Source: CAWDNM01 sp964521195 | GTDB lineage: Bacteria > Actinomycetota > Coriobacteriia > Anaerosomatales > JAAXUF01 | Assembly (NCBI GenBank): GCA_964521195.1 | Contig: CAZFRE010000001.1 | Span: forward strand, 599,359-663,358 | Direction: 5' to 3' | DNA length: 64,000 nucleotides | Shown here: in pieces, positions 32,984 through 41,002 of the stretch | Numbering within the stretch: position 1 is the first letter of the stretch | Layout: each line of letters begins with the position of its first letter | Program-made: the position numbers and the translations under genes | The notes under the pieces: generated by a model | What the model was told of the DNA's origin: nothing | The model's input: only the letters and a program-made list of their open reading frames with translations | Databases searched by the model: none

Positions 32984-34345
32984 GTGCCGCGCGACGGCCA
33001 CATGAGCTACGACCAAGCGCTCGCTGCCCTGCAGCGGGCGCTTCAGTTCGGCGTGAACCCCTCGCTCGAAGGGATCACCGCCCTCTGCGATGCGCTCGGA
33101 AGGCCTCAGGACGAGTTGTCGGCGATCCAGATCACCGGCACCAACGGCAAGACCTCGACCGCGCGGCTCACGGCATCCCTGCTCGCCGCCCAGGGGCTAC
33201 GCACGGGGCTCTACAGCAGCCCGCACCTGGAGCGCTACAACGAGCGCATCGAGATCGGCGGCGAACCGGTCTCCGACGCCGATCTCGCCCTGGCGCTCGA
33301 AGCCGCGCTCGGGGTCGCCGAAGCGCTGCGCCCCGACCAGCCGCCCGGCGCCCCCACCGGCTTCACGGAGTTCGAGCTGCTTACCGCGGCGGCGCTCTGG
33401 CTCTTCCGCGAGCGGGGCGTCGAGGCAGTCGTACTCGAGGTGGGGATGGGCGGCCGGTGGGACGCGACGAGCGTCGTGACACCGCGCGTTTCCGTCATCA
33501 CCGGCGTGGGACTAGATCACACGGCCGTTCTCGGCGATTCAATCGAAGCCATCGCCGCCGAGAAGGCCGCGATCATCCGCCCGGGCTGCATACCGGTTCT
33601 CGGGCCGGGGACCGATGGGCTCGACTCGATCTTCCTGGTCGCCGCCGATGCTGCCGACGCCAACGCCCGCGCCGTGCGGGCGGACCTGGAGTTCTCACCC
33701 GTGCCAGAGGGACTGACGGTGCGCTACCGCGTGATCGAGCGGCCGAGCAGCCCGGACGGCTTCACGCTCATCTCGGTCGACGGCGTCCATAGCCACTACC
33801 CGTCGCTCGCGTTGGCTGCGCCGGCGTACCAAGCGGCCAACGTGGCGACCGCTGTCGCCGCCGCCGAGGCCGCGCTCGGCGCGGCTCTCGATGTCGACCG
33901 CTCGCGCACGGCGCTGCGAACGCTCGCGCTACCCGGTCGCTTCGAGCTGCTGCGCGCCGAACCGCCCGTCATCGTCGACGGCTCGCACAACCCGCAAGCC
34001 GCCGCGGTGCTCGCCTCGGCGATCCGAGAAGCGTTCCCCGACCCTCGGAACCGTCCGCTCATCGTGCTCGGGATCCTCGCCGACAAGGATGCGCGCGGTA
34101 TCGTCGAGGCGCTCACACCCGTCGCCTCCGCGTTCGCGGTCACACAGTCCGGCTCGACACGCGCGCTGCCCGCAGGCGAGCTCGCCCGTATCGTCGAGTC
34201 GGTGACCGGTGCGGTGCCAGTCGGCGTGTTCGCAAGCGTCGCCGAAGCGCTTCGCGCATTCGGCGCCCGCTCAGGCGCGGGGCTCGTCGTGACCGGCAGT
34301 ATCACGACGGCGGGCGAGGCCCGTACGGTGCTGCGCAACACGTAG
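32984..34345 (+). CDS. folC: Folylpolyglutamate synthase/dihydrofolate synthase
   Basis: 453 residues from GTG 32984 (AGGGA eight bases ahead, inside the end of valS region); ATG 33002 is an alternative start. P-loop GTNGKTS at 52-58, the SSPHLERYNERI loop, EVGMGGRWDATSVV and the C-terminal domain with VDGSHNPQAA are diagnostic Mur-ligase-like FolC features. The enzyme adds glutamates to folates, and in many bacteria also makes dihydrofolate from dihydropteroate. valS-folC is a common neighbour pair. Confidence 0.95.
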   Translation: MPRDGHMSYDQALAALQRALQFGVNPSLEGITALCDALGRPQDELSAIQITGTNGKTSTARLTASLLAAQGLRTGLYSSPHLERYNERIEIGGEPVSDADLALALEAALGVAEALRPDQPPGAPTGFTEFELLTAAALWLFRERGVEAVVLEVGMGGRWDATSVVTPRVSVITGVGLDHTAVLGDSIEAIAAEKAAIIRPGCIPVLGPGTDGLDSIFLVAADAADANARAVRADLEFSPVPEGLTVRYRVIERPSSPDGFTLISVDGVHSHYPSLALAAPAYQAANVATAVAAAEAALGAALDVDRSRTALRTLALPGRFELLRAEPPVIVDGSHNPQAAAVLASAIREAFPDPRNRPLIVLGILADKDARGIVEALTPVASAFAVTQSGSTRALPAGELARIVESVTGAVPVGVFASVAEALRAFGARSGAGLVVTGSITTAGEARTVLRNT

Positions 34346-34385
34346 GCAACGCGCGCGGGTAGCTTCGCGGCGCGCAGCCTGCTTC

Positions 34386-34394
34386 TGCTAGAAT
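34386..34394 (+). promoter_or_regulatory. Extended -10 promoter of the zinc-ribbon membrane protein
   Basis: TGCTAGAAT, identical to the element before valS, 50 bases before the next start codon. Confidence 0.5.
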
Positions 34395-34444
34395 CGCGCT
34401 GTTGCGTCCGCGTTCGGGCGTTCTGTCATCACGAAAGGCCTCAG

Positions 34445-34894
34445 ATGTTCAACGACCTGCTCGGACCGGTATTCAGCAACCCGGCGTTCATCCTCGTGCG
34501 TAACCTGCTCGTGCTCTTCGCGATCGTCCTCTATGCCGCGATCGTCTTCTGGACGTATCGCGATGCCGAACGGCGCGGGGCGATGGGCTGGTTCTGGGCA
34601 CTCGTGACGCTGATCTTCCTGCCGTTCTTCCCGTATCCCGGCCTCATCGTCTACCTCATCGCGCGCCCGGCCGAGACCGTCGACGACGCGCACGAGCGCG
34701 AGCTTGAGATCCGCGCCAAGGAGGCCGCACTCGCGCGCGACTACGAGGTCTGCCCGGCGTGCTACAAGCCGGTGGAGAAGGACTTCCTCATCTGCCCGTC
34801 ATGCATGAAGAAGCTCCGCAAGTCCTGTGTCGAGTGCGGACGGGCCCTGCGACTTCCGTGGACCGTATGCCCGTACTGCAAGACGAAGCAGTAA
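34445..34894 (+). CDS. Membrane protein with C-terminal double zinc ribbon
   Basis: 149 residues; AAAGG precedes the ATG. Two membrane helices (about 17-37 and 46-72, the second with WFWALVTLIFLPFFPYPG) are followed by a charged helix and two zinc-ribbon motifs: CPAC ... CPSC and CVEC ... CPYC, eight cysteines in CxxC pairs. Proteins of this plan occur in many actinobacteria next to translation genes; the zinc ribbons lie on the cytosolic side if the N-terminus is outside-in paired. Function unknown. Confidence 0.85.
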   Translation: MFNDLLGPVFSNPAFILVRNLLVLFAIVLYAAIVFWTYRDAERRGAMGWFWALVTLIFLPFFPYPGLIVYLIARPAETVDDAHERELEIRAKEAALARDYEVCPACYKPVEKDFLICPSCMKKLRKSCVECGRALRLPWTVCPYCKTKQ

Positions 34895-34924
34895 CCCACC
34901 CGCCGAGGACTCCGGCGACCCACT

Positions 34925-34948
34925 CCGCCCCGCCGGCACGCGGGGCGG
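34925..34948 (+). terminator. Hairpin before thrS
   Basis: CCGCCCCGC/GCGGGGCGG, nine perfect pairs with a six-base loop, followed by TTGCGTT, 30 bases after the previous stop. It probably ends the zinc-ribbon gene transcript; whether thrS has its own promoter further on is not clear. Confidence 0.55.
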
Positions 34949-34978
34949 TTGCGTTCACAACGAAGGAGCGACACCGAA

Positions 34979-36892
34979 ATGCCTGAGATCACCGTCCAAC
35001 TCCCTGACGGCTCCGCCAAGACCGTTGCCGAGGGCACGACCGTTCTCGGCGTCGCCGAGTCCATCGGGTCGCGCCTCGCGGCCGCCTCGATCGCGGGCAA
35101 GCTCAACGGCGACCTCGTCGACGTGAACGCGGTCGTCTCGGACGGCGACACCGTCGAGCTCATCACCGACAAGAGCCCCGAGGCGCTGCACATCCTGCGT
35201 CACTCTGCGGCCCATGTCATGGCCGAGGCGGTCAAGGACCTCTTCCCGATGACGCAGTTCGGCATCGGTCCGGCCATCGAGGACGGGTTCTACTACGACT
35301 TCGCCGTCGAGAAGCCCTTCACTCCCGAGGACCTCGCTGCGATCGAGGAGCGCATGCGCCAGATCGTCTCGGAGGAGAAGACGTTCCAGCGCACCGTCAT
35401 CGACAAGCTCGAGGCGTGGGACGAGTTCGAGCAGCAGGAGCTCAAGCGCGAGCTGATCTCCGAGCTGCCGGAAGGCGAGACGATCTCGATCTACCGCCAG
35501 GGCGCCTTCACCGACCTGTGCCGCGGCCCGCACGTACCCACCACCGGCCGCATCGCCGCCTTCAAGCTCATGAAGGTCGCGGGCGCGTATTGGCGTGGCG
35601 ACAGCAGTCGCCCCATGCTCCAGCGCATCTACGGCACCGCATGGTTCTCGCAGAAGGACCTCGACGCCTACCTCACCCGCCTCGACGAGGCCGAGAAGCG
35701 CGACCACCGCAAGCTCGGCAAGGAGCTCGACCTGTTCAGCTTCCACGAGGTCGCCGGCGCCGGCCTGCCGCTGTATCACCCCAAGGGTGCTCGCACTCTT
35801 CGCCTCATGCAGGAGTGGCTGCGTGGCGTGCTCTACGAGCGCGGCTACAGCGAGGCCATCACCCCGCACATCTACAAGACCGACGTCTGGAAGATCAGCG
35901 GGCACTACGACTTTTACGGCGAGAACATGTACTTCTTCAACATCGACGAGGGCGAAGGGCGCACCAACGAGTACGCGGTCAAGCCGATGAACTGCCCCGG
36001 CCACGTCCTCATCTTCTCCAACGACGTGCGCAGCTACCGCGATCTGCCCATGCGCATCAGCGAGTTCGGGACCGTGTACCGCCACGAGCTCTCCGGCGTC
36101 GTGCACGGCCTCATGCGCGCCCGCGGCTTCACGCAGGATGATGCGCACATCTTCTGCACCGCCGAGCAGGTCCACGACGAGGTCATCGGCATGCTCGACT
36201 TCGTCGACTACGTGATGGGCGTCTTCGGCTTCGAGTACTCCGCTGAGGTCTCGACTCGCCCAGACAAGTCGATCGGCGAGGACAAGGACTGGGAGCTCGC
36301 GACCGATGCGCTCATCGAAACCCTCAAGGAGCGCGGCGTCGACTTCGAGATCAACGAGGGTGATGGCGCGTTCTACGGTCCGAAGATCGACATCAAGCTC
36401 AAAGACGCCATCGGCCGCACCTGGCAATGCTCGACGATCCAGGTCGACTTCAACTTCCCCGCGCGCTTCGGGCTGACCTACCGCACCGCCGACAACACCG
36501 AGGCGACGCCGTTCATGCTGCACCGCACGATCCTCGGCAGCATGGAGCGCTTCTTCGGCATCCTCATCGAGCACTACGCCGGCGCGTTCCCCACGTGGCT
36601 CGCACCGGTGCAGGCTGTGCTCATCCCGATCTCCGACCGCCATCTCGAGCACGTCACCGAGGTTGCCAAACGCCTCGAGAGGCTCGGCGTGCGCACCGAG
36701 GTGTACTCGCAGAACGAGCCGATGCGCGTCAAGATCGCCAAGGCCCAGGAGCAGAAGGTGCCCTACATGCTCGTCATGGGCGACAAGGAGATCGAGACCG
36801 ACACCGTCGGGGTGCGCGAGCGTCTTGCCGGCGACATCGGCGCGATGTCCGTCACCGACTTCGCCGAGAAGGTCGCCGCCGAGCGCCCGTAG
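34979..36892 (+). CDS. thrS: Threonyl-tRNA synthetase
   Basis: 637 residues; AAGGAG before the ATG. TGS domain (1-62), editing domain with HSAAHVMAEAV (about 70-225), class II catalytic core (about 240-530) with MNCPGHVLIF holding the zinc-binding cysteine, YRHELSGVVHGLMRARGFTQDD and the motif 3 RTILGSMERFFG, and the anticodon-binding domain (535-637). It charges tRNA-Thr and clears mis-charged serine. No T-box is visible in the short upstream region. Confidence 0.98.
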   Translation: MPEITVQLPDGSAKTVAEGTTVLGVAESIGSRLAAASIAGKLNGDLVDVNAVVSDGDTVELITDKSPEALHILRHSAAHVMAEAVKDLFPMTQFGIGPAIEDGFYYDFAVEKPFTPEDLAAIEERMRQIVSEEKTFQRTVIDKLEAWDEFEQQELKRELISELPEGETISIYRQGAFTDLCRGPHVPTTGRIAAFKLMKVAGAYWRGDSSRPMLQRIYGTAWFSQKDLDAYLTRLDEAEKRDHRKLGKELDLFSFHEVAGAGLPLYHPKGARTLRLMQEWLRGVLYERGYSEAITPHIYKTDVWKISGHYDFYGENMYFFNIDEGEGRTNEYAVKPMNCPGHVLIFSNDVRSYRDLPMRISEFGTVYRHELSGVVHGLMRARGFTQDDAHIFCTAEQVHDEVIGMLDFVDYVMGVFGFEYSAEVSTRPDKSIGEDKDWELATDALIETLKERGVDFEINEGDGAFYGPKIDIKLKDAIGRTWQCSTIQVDFNFPARFGLTYRTADNTEATPFMLHRTILGSMERFFGILIEHYAGAFPTWLAPVQAVLIPISDRHLEHVTEVAKRLERLGVRTEVYSQNEPMRVKIAKAQEQKVPYMLVMGDKEIETDTVGVRERLAGDIGAMSVTDFAEKVAAERP

Positions 36893-36949
36893 GGCGGGAG
36901 CGGCGTGACCGCCCGTGGACGCGTCGGGCCACGGCGCGGGTCGGAGTCC

Positions 36950-36978
36950 TTGCGCGCGCTCTTCTCGGCGGCTATACT
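36950..36978 (+). promoter_or_regulatory. Promoter of infC-rpmI-rplT
   Basis: TTGCGC (36950-36955), a 17-base spacer and TATACT (36973-36978). The -10 is framed by CTCGG (36964-36968) and CCGAG (36980-36984), as at the ssrA promoter. Transcription would begin about 240 bases before infC, giving a long regulatory leader. Confidence 0.6.
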
Positions 36979-37128
36979 TCCGAGGCTAATCGAATACCGC
37001 TCACAAGCGGGACCCCGCCATACCGGCGCGATTGGTCCCCACCTTGCGGCGCCACTCTGGGCAGCTGTCTGGTCGATGCGAACGTGCGAGAACCCTTCTC
37101 TTCGGGGCGGGACTCTCGACGCCTGTGT

Positions 37129-37168
37129 CTCCCGTCGGCCGCGCCTTGGCCGCGGGAGTTCTTGTTTT
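37129..37168 (+). terminator. Attenuator-like terminator in the infC leader
   Basis: CTCCCG(T)CGGCC and GGCCG-CGGGAG pair with one bulge and a seven-base loop, followed by TTCTTGTTTT, 58 bases before the infC start. Upstream in the same 334-base gene-free stretch another hairpin (CGAGA ... TCTCG around 37090-37120) could compete. This looks like a ribosomal-protein (L20-type) or similar autoregulatory leader. Confidence 0.65.
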
Positions 37169-37226
37169 GGCGAGAAGCGTCGGACGCACAGGATGAGCGT
37201 CCGGAACAGACGGAGGTGAGCTGCCT

Positions 37227-37814
37227 ATCAGCAGCAGTACGGAACCGAGGCTCAACGAGCGCATCCGCACACCGCGGGTGCGCCTGATCGGCATCGACGG
37301 GAGCCAGCTCGGCATCTTCGCGATCGAGGATGCCCTGCGTATCGCCGACGAGCAGGACTTCGACCTTGTCGAGATTGCGCCGCTCGCCGATCCTCCGGTC
37401 TGCCGCATCATGGACTACAGCAAGTTCAAGTACGAGCAGGCTCAGAAGGAGAAGCTCGCACGTAAGCATCAGACCAAGGTCGAGATCAAAGAGATCAAGT
37501 TCAGGCCCAAGATCGACAAGCATGACTACGAGACCAAGAAGAAGCACGTCATGCGTTTCCTCGCGGCCAATGCCAAGGTCAAGGTCACGATCATGTTCCG
37601 CGGGCGCGAAATGGCGCATCCGGAACTTGGCCTGAACATCCTCGAGAAGCTCGCGGGTGAGCTCGGCGAGGACGCGATCATCGAGACGCAGCCCAAGCTC
37701 GAGGGCCGCAACATGCACATGCTCCTGGCTCCCGTGAAGAAGAAGGAAGTCAAGGAGAGCACCACCGAGATGGACCAGCCCGCAGGCGACGCGCCTGCCG
37801 AGAACGAAGACTAG
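37227..37814 (+). CDS. infC: Translation initiation factor IF-3
   Basis: 195 residues from an ATC start codon at 37227. GGAGGTGA stands nine bases upstream, no ATG, GTG or TTG start lies at a suitable distance, and the conserved N-terminal domain (LNERIRTPRVRLIG) is already running before the first in-frame ATG-like position, so the rare start is well supported. N-domain about 10-85, linker helix with KYEQAQKEKLARK, C-domain 95-180 (EIKFRPKIDKHDYETKKKHV), acidic tail. IF-3 binds the 30S subunit and rejects non-standard start codons; using one on its own mRNA gives autoregulation, as with AUU in E. coli. Confidence 0.93.
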   Translation: MSSSTEPRLNERIRTPRVRLIGIDGSQLGIFAIEDALRIADEQDFDLVEIAPLADPPVCRIMDYSKFKYEQAQKEKLARKHQTKVEIKEIKFRPKIDKHDYETKKKHVMRFLAANAKVKVTIMFRGREMAHPELGLNILEKLAGELGEDAIIETQPKLEGRNMHMLLAPVKKKEVKESTTEMDQPAGDAPAENED

Positions 37815-37826
37815 GAGGCGGCGCAC

Positions 37827-38024
37827 ATGCCCAAGATGAAGACTCACAAAGGCACCGCGAAGCGGTTCCGCGTCACTGGCTCTGGCAAGATCATGCGCGG
37901 CAAGGCGTTCAAGAGCCACATCCTCGAGAAGAAGTCGCCGAAGCGTAAGCGCGGCTTCCGCCAGGAGACGGCCATCTCTCCCGCAGACACCAACGTCATC
38001 AAGAAGGGTCTGGGCATCGGCTAG
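37827..38024 (+). CDS. rpmI: 50S ribosomal protein L35
   Basis: 65 residues, basic, with the family start PKMKTHKGTAKRFRVTGSGKI and the KSPKRKR box. AGGAGG lies before the ATG. Twelve bases after infC in the universal infC-rpmI-rplT operon. Confidence 0.98.
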   Translation: MPKMKTHKGTAKRFRVTGSGKIMRGKAFKSHILEKKSPKRKRGFRQETAISPADTNVIKKGLGIG

Positions 38025-38076
38025 GCCGATTCGCCTCCAGACGCACTCGATCTGATACCCAAGGAGTGATTGACTC

Positions 38077-38430
38077 ATGCCTCGCGTGAAGCGCGCCGTA
38101 ACGGCGAAGAAGAAGCGCCGCACAGTTCTTACTCGTGCGAAGGGTTACTACGGCAACAAGAGCCGCAGCTACCGCTCCGCCAAGGAGCAGACGCAGCACT
38201 CGCTGCAGTACGTGTACCGCGACCGTCGCAACAAGAAGCGTGAGATCCGCCGCCTGTGGATCACCCGCATCAACGCTGGCGCCCGCCTCAACGGTGTGTC
38301 GTACTCGGTGTTCATGAACGGCCTGAAGAAGGCCGGTATCACGCTCGACCGCAAGGTCCTCTCGGACATGGCGATCAACGACGCGGCCGCGTTCGCGAAG
38401 CTCGTCGAGATCGCGAAGGCCGCCGCCTAG
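38077..38430 (+). CDS. rplT: 50S ribosomal protein L20
   Basis: 117 residues, complete. PRVKRAVTAKKKRR, AKGYYGNKSRSYRSAKEQ and DRRNKKREIRRLWITRINA are typical. AAGGAG is well placed. L20 binds 23S rRNA early in assembly and in many bacteria also represses its own operon by binding the leader mRNA. Confidence 0.98.
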   Translation: MPRVKRAVTAKKKRRTVLTRAKGYYGNKSRSYRSAKEQTQHSLQYVYRDRRNKKREIRRLWITRINAGARLNGVSYSVFMNGLKKAGITLDRKVLSDMAINDAAAFAKLVEIAKAAA

Positions 38431-38455
38431 GCACCTTGCTCGCATCGCACAGACT

Positions 38456-38486
38456 CGAGACCCCGCGGTATTCCGGCGGGGTCTCG
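38456..38486 (+). terminator. Terminator of infC-rpmI-rplT
   Basis: CGAGACCCCGC/GCGGGGTCTCG, 11 perfect pairs with a nine-base loop, then TGCGTTT, 25 bases after rplT. Confidence 0.8.
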
Positions 38487-38653
38487 TGCGTTTCCCCGCC
38501 AAGGTGAACGTGCTGTAGCCGACGGGTTGGACAGAGAACAGCATCTGGTAAGACCTCGCGCGCACCATCGCTCATGGACGGCGAGGCGCCCGCCGTTCGC
38601 CAGTACACGCGTGCCGCTCCCCCTCGGCGACACCTGATGCACGAGGAGGAACC

Positions 38654-39139
38654 ATGTTCAGGAAAGCCCTGTTCGCCACGATCGGTGCCGCCGCGGCAAT
38701 CGCGGTCGGTGCTGCCGGTGCGTACTTCACCGCTCAGATTCAGGTGCCCGACTCGATGATCCGCGCCGGCTCGGTCGCGATCTCGACCGTGCCCACGTCG
38801 GCCCCGCTCGCGATAGACGCGCTCGCTCCGGGCACGGTCGCGGTGCGCCCGATGTCCATCGTCAACGATGGCACGCTCGGCTCGGACGTGATCGTCACCG
38901 CGAAGAAGTCCGCCGGCATCACCGAGTTCTACGACTCGCTCGCCTGCACGGTCACCTGTGGCGGCACGCCGTTGTACGCCGGCGCACTCTCCGAGTTGCG
39001 TACTGTACCGCTGCGACTGGCGCCGGGCGCGCGAGGCGAGCTGCGGTTCGAGGTCGGATTGCCCGGTGACGCGGGCAATGCACTCGCCGAGGACTACGCC
39101 AAGGTGTCGCTCTACGTCGATGCCGAACAGGCTCACTAG
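38654..39139 (+). CDS. TasA/camelysin-like secreted protein (SipW-dependent type)
   Basis: 161 residues; GAGGAGG precedes the ATG. The start is a SipW-dependent signal peptide: basic residues, a hydrophobic run, then AGAYFTAQIQVPDSMIRAGSVAI, matching the G-(T/A)-x-AYF-(S/T) pattern after the cleavage site in TasA-type proteins, followed by the IxAGx(L/V) strand. The remainder looks like a beta-sandwich with two cysteines (CTVTC) in a loop. Related proteins form matrix fibres (TasA) or are small surface proteins. The signal peptidase gene overlaps its stop by one base, so the pair is a dedicated export unit. The calling is from signal and neighbour; the mature part is divergent. Confidence 0.75.
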   Translation: MFRKALFATIGAAAAIAVGAAGAYFTAQIQVPDSMIRAGSVAISTVPTSAPLAIDALAPGTVAVRPMSIVNDGTLGSDVIVTAKKSAGITEFYDSLACTVTCGGTPLYAGALSELRTVPLRLAPGARGELRFEVGLPGDAGNALAEDYAKVSLYVDAEQAH

Positions 39140-39564
39140 TGCGCAGGCTCGCGGTGCAGAGTCTCGAGTTCGCGATCGCGTTAGCCCTGCTGTCCGGGGC
39201 GGCGTGGGCGATCTCGCGGCACTATCGGCCCGTACGCGTGGCCGGCGGGTCCATGCGGCCCGCGCTCGCGCCCGGCGACCTGGTCGTCGTCGACGTGCAA
39301 GCGGGCGTGAAGCGAAACCAGATCGCGCTGTTCAAGACCGTACGTCACGGTCTGGTGCTGCACCGTGTCATCGCAGTACGGGCCGACGGCTCACTCTCAA
39401 CGCGCGGCGATGCGAATGTGATAGCGGATTTCGACGCGCAGCCTGCGACCGCCGCTGTCGGGCCTGTGGTGGCGATAGTGCCCATCGGCAGGCTCCTCGA
39501 GCGCTGGCGGGGGAGTGGCACGTACGCTACCATGACTGCTCAACAGAACAGTGAACAGCGATGA
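39139..39564 (+). CDS. sipW: Signal peptidase I, SipW/ER type
   Basis: 141 residues, start GTG overlapping the previous stop by one base. One membrane helix (8-25) then the catalytic domain. The nucleophile is S38 in GGSMRPALAPGDLVVV. The second catalytic residue is H75 in VLHRVIAV instead of the lysine of common bacterial signal peptidases: the Ser-His dyad of the ER/SipW branch. A GDAN segment (TRGDANVIADF) follows as usual. It should cleave the TasA-like protein encoded immediately upstream and perhaps nothing else. Confidence 0.9.
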   Translation: MRRLAVQSLEFAIALALLSGAAWAISRHYRPVRVAGGSMRPALAPGDLVVVDVQAGVKRNQIALFKTVRHGLVLHRVIAVRADGSLSTRGDANVIADFDAQPATAAVGPVVAIVPIGRLLERWRGSGTYATMTAQQNSEQR

Positions 39565-39880
39565 CGGAGACGACGTGCTTCGGGCACGCCGGCCGAACAG
39601 GGAGTGACCCTCTGGACTGAGAGGGGTCACACGGGCGGGCGAGGCACGGTTCCCTCCAGCAGCTGCGACCTGAACGCACCGCGAGGCGCTGGTGCCGGTA
39701 GGGAAGCCGGATCCCCCGATAGAGGGACGACGCGGAAGCAAGGCCGCGTGAACTGTGGCGCACGTGCGTCACGCGAGAGTGGGTCGTTGAATCCGACGGC
39801 CAACCGAGGTGGTACCGCGGGAGCCGGCTCCCGTCCTTGGAGTGCACTGCATCCGGGACGGGGCCGGCTCCCTTTCTCTT
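39556..39880 (+). promoter_or_regulatory. T-box riboswitch controlling pheST (specifier TTC)
   Basis: The T-box sequence AGGTGGTACCGCGG is at 39807-39820. Stem I can be traced from GACGGAG (about 39565) with helix GTGC/GCAC above an internal loop holding TTC at 39650-39652; lower pairing is GGAG/CTCC. TTC is a phenylalanine codon, matching the downstream genes. The TGGT bulge pairs with the ACCA end of uncharged tRNA-Phe. Uncharged tRNA stabilises an antiterminator against the strong terminator at 39819-39872, so pheST rises when phenylalanine is short. Covers the 348-base gene-free stretch. Confidence 0.88.
39819..39872 (+). terminator. T-box regulated terminator before pheS
   Basis: GGGAGCCGGC and GCCGGCTCCC pair, extended inward by CCCGTCC with GGGACGGG, followed by TTTCTCTT. 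Its left arm overlaps the end of the T-box sequence, so antiterminator and terminator exclude each other. Confidence 0.85.
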
Positions 39881-39912
39881 GACCGCCCGAACTCAGGGAA
39901 GGCGAACGAAGT

Positions 39913-40974
39913 ATGAGCATCACCGATCAGCTACTGTCTCTGCGCGAAGAAGCCCTCGCAGCCATCGTTGGGGCACCCGATCTGTCGTCGCTCGACGCAG
40001 TGCGTGTCGGAGTCCTCGGCAAGAAGGGATCGCTGACGGCGATCCTGCGCGGGCTCGGCACGCTCCCCGCAGACGAGAGGCCGGCGGTGGGCAAGATCTC
40101 CAACGAGGTCCGCGTCGCCCTGGAGGCCGCCCTGGAGGCCCGCCATGCGTCGCTGGCGGCGTCCGCGCTCGAAGCACGCATCGGTGCCGACGCCGTGGAC
40201 GTCACGCTCCCCGGCCGGGCGCGACCTATCGGCAGCCGGCACCTCATCGAGCAGATCAAGGCTGAAGTCGTCGAGGTCTTCCTTGGGCTGGGCTACAAGA
40301 TCGCCGAGGGACCCGAGGTGGAGCTCGACTACTACAACTTCACGGCGCTCAATCAGCCGCCGGATCATCCCGCCCGGAGCCTGCAGGACACGTTCTATGT
40401 GCGGGACCTTTCGGGCGAGCAGGCCGTGATCGACGGCGAGAGTGACGTGCTTCTTCGAACGCACACGAGCCCGGTCCAGATGCGCGTGATGGAGAGCCAG
40501 GCTCCCCCCATCTACGTGCTCGCTCCGGGCAAGGTATACCGTCGCGATGTCGCCGACCCGAGCCATCTGCCGCAGTTCACGCAGATCGAGGGCCTCGTGG
40601 TTGACGAGGGCATCACCTTCGGCGACCTGAAGGGCACGCTCGATCACGTGTGCAAGGCCATCTTCGGTCCTGAGCGGCGAACGCGGTTCCGCCCGCACTT
40701 CTTCCCGTTCACCGAGCCCAGCGCGGAGGTGGACGTCAGTTGCGGCATCTGCGGCGGTGCCGGGTGCCGCTTCTGCAAGGGCACCGGGTGGCTCGAGATC
40801 CTGGGGTGCGGCATGGTCGACCCGAACGTCTTCGGGTACGCCGGAATCGACCCCGAGAGGTACAGCGGATTCGCGTTCGGCATGGGTGTCGAGCGCATCG
40901 CCGCCCTGAAGTACAACATCCCGGACCTACGCATGCTGCTCGAAGGCGACATGCGCTTCCTGCGCCAGTTCTAG
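39913..40974 (+). CDS. pheS: Phenylalanyl-tRNA synthetase alpha subunit
   Basis: 353 residues, normal length. N-terminal coiled coil (1-85), then class II core with HTSPVQMRVMES, APGKVYRRDVADPSHLPQFTQIEGLVVD, the phenylalanine-binding FPFTEPSAEVDV and FAFGMGVERIAALKYNIPDLR (motif 3). With PheT it forms the alpha2-beta2 enzyme charging tRNA-Phe. A Cys-rich loop CGICGGAGCRFC before GTGWLEILGCGMV is typical of many bacterial PheS. Controlled by the T-box leader. Confidence 0.98.
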   Translation: MSITDQLLSLREEALAAIVGAPDLSSLDAVRVGVLGKKGSLTAILRGLGTLPADERPAVGKISNEVRVALEAALEARHASLAASALEARIGADAVDVTLPGRARPIGSRHLIEQIKAEVVEVFLGLGYKIAEGPEVELDYYNFTALNQPPDHPARSLQDTFYVRDLSGEQAVIDGESDVLLRTHTSPVQMRVMESQAPPIYVLAPGKVYRRDVADPSHLPQFTQIEGLVVDEGITFGDLKGTLDHVCKAIFGPERRTRFRPHFFPFTEPSAEVDVSCGICGGAGCRFCKGTGWLEILGCGMVDPNVFGYAGIDPERYSGFAFGMGVERIAALKYNIPDLRMLLEGDMRFLRQF

Positions 40975-41002
40975 CCCAGCCCTCACTCCGCGGAAGGACG
41001 CG

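Noticed and set aside
28823..33016. A very long open frame on the minus strand across clpX and valS (over 1300 codons)
   Set aside because: It is a mirror of GC-rich codon bias in clpX and valS: wrong amino-acid composition (Arg, Leu, Asp, Val repeats), no ribosome site, no domain.
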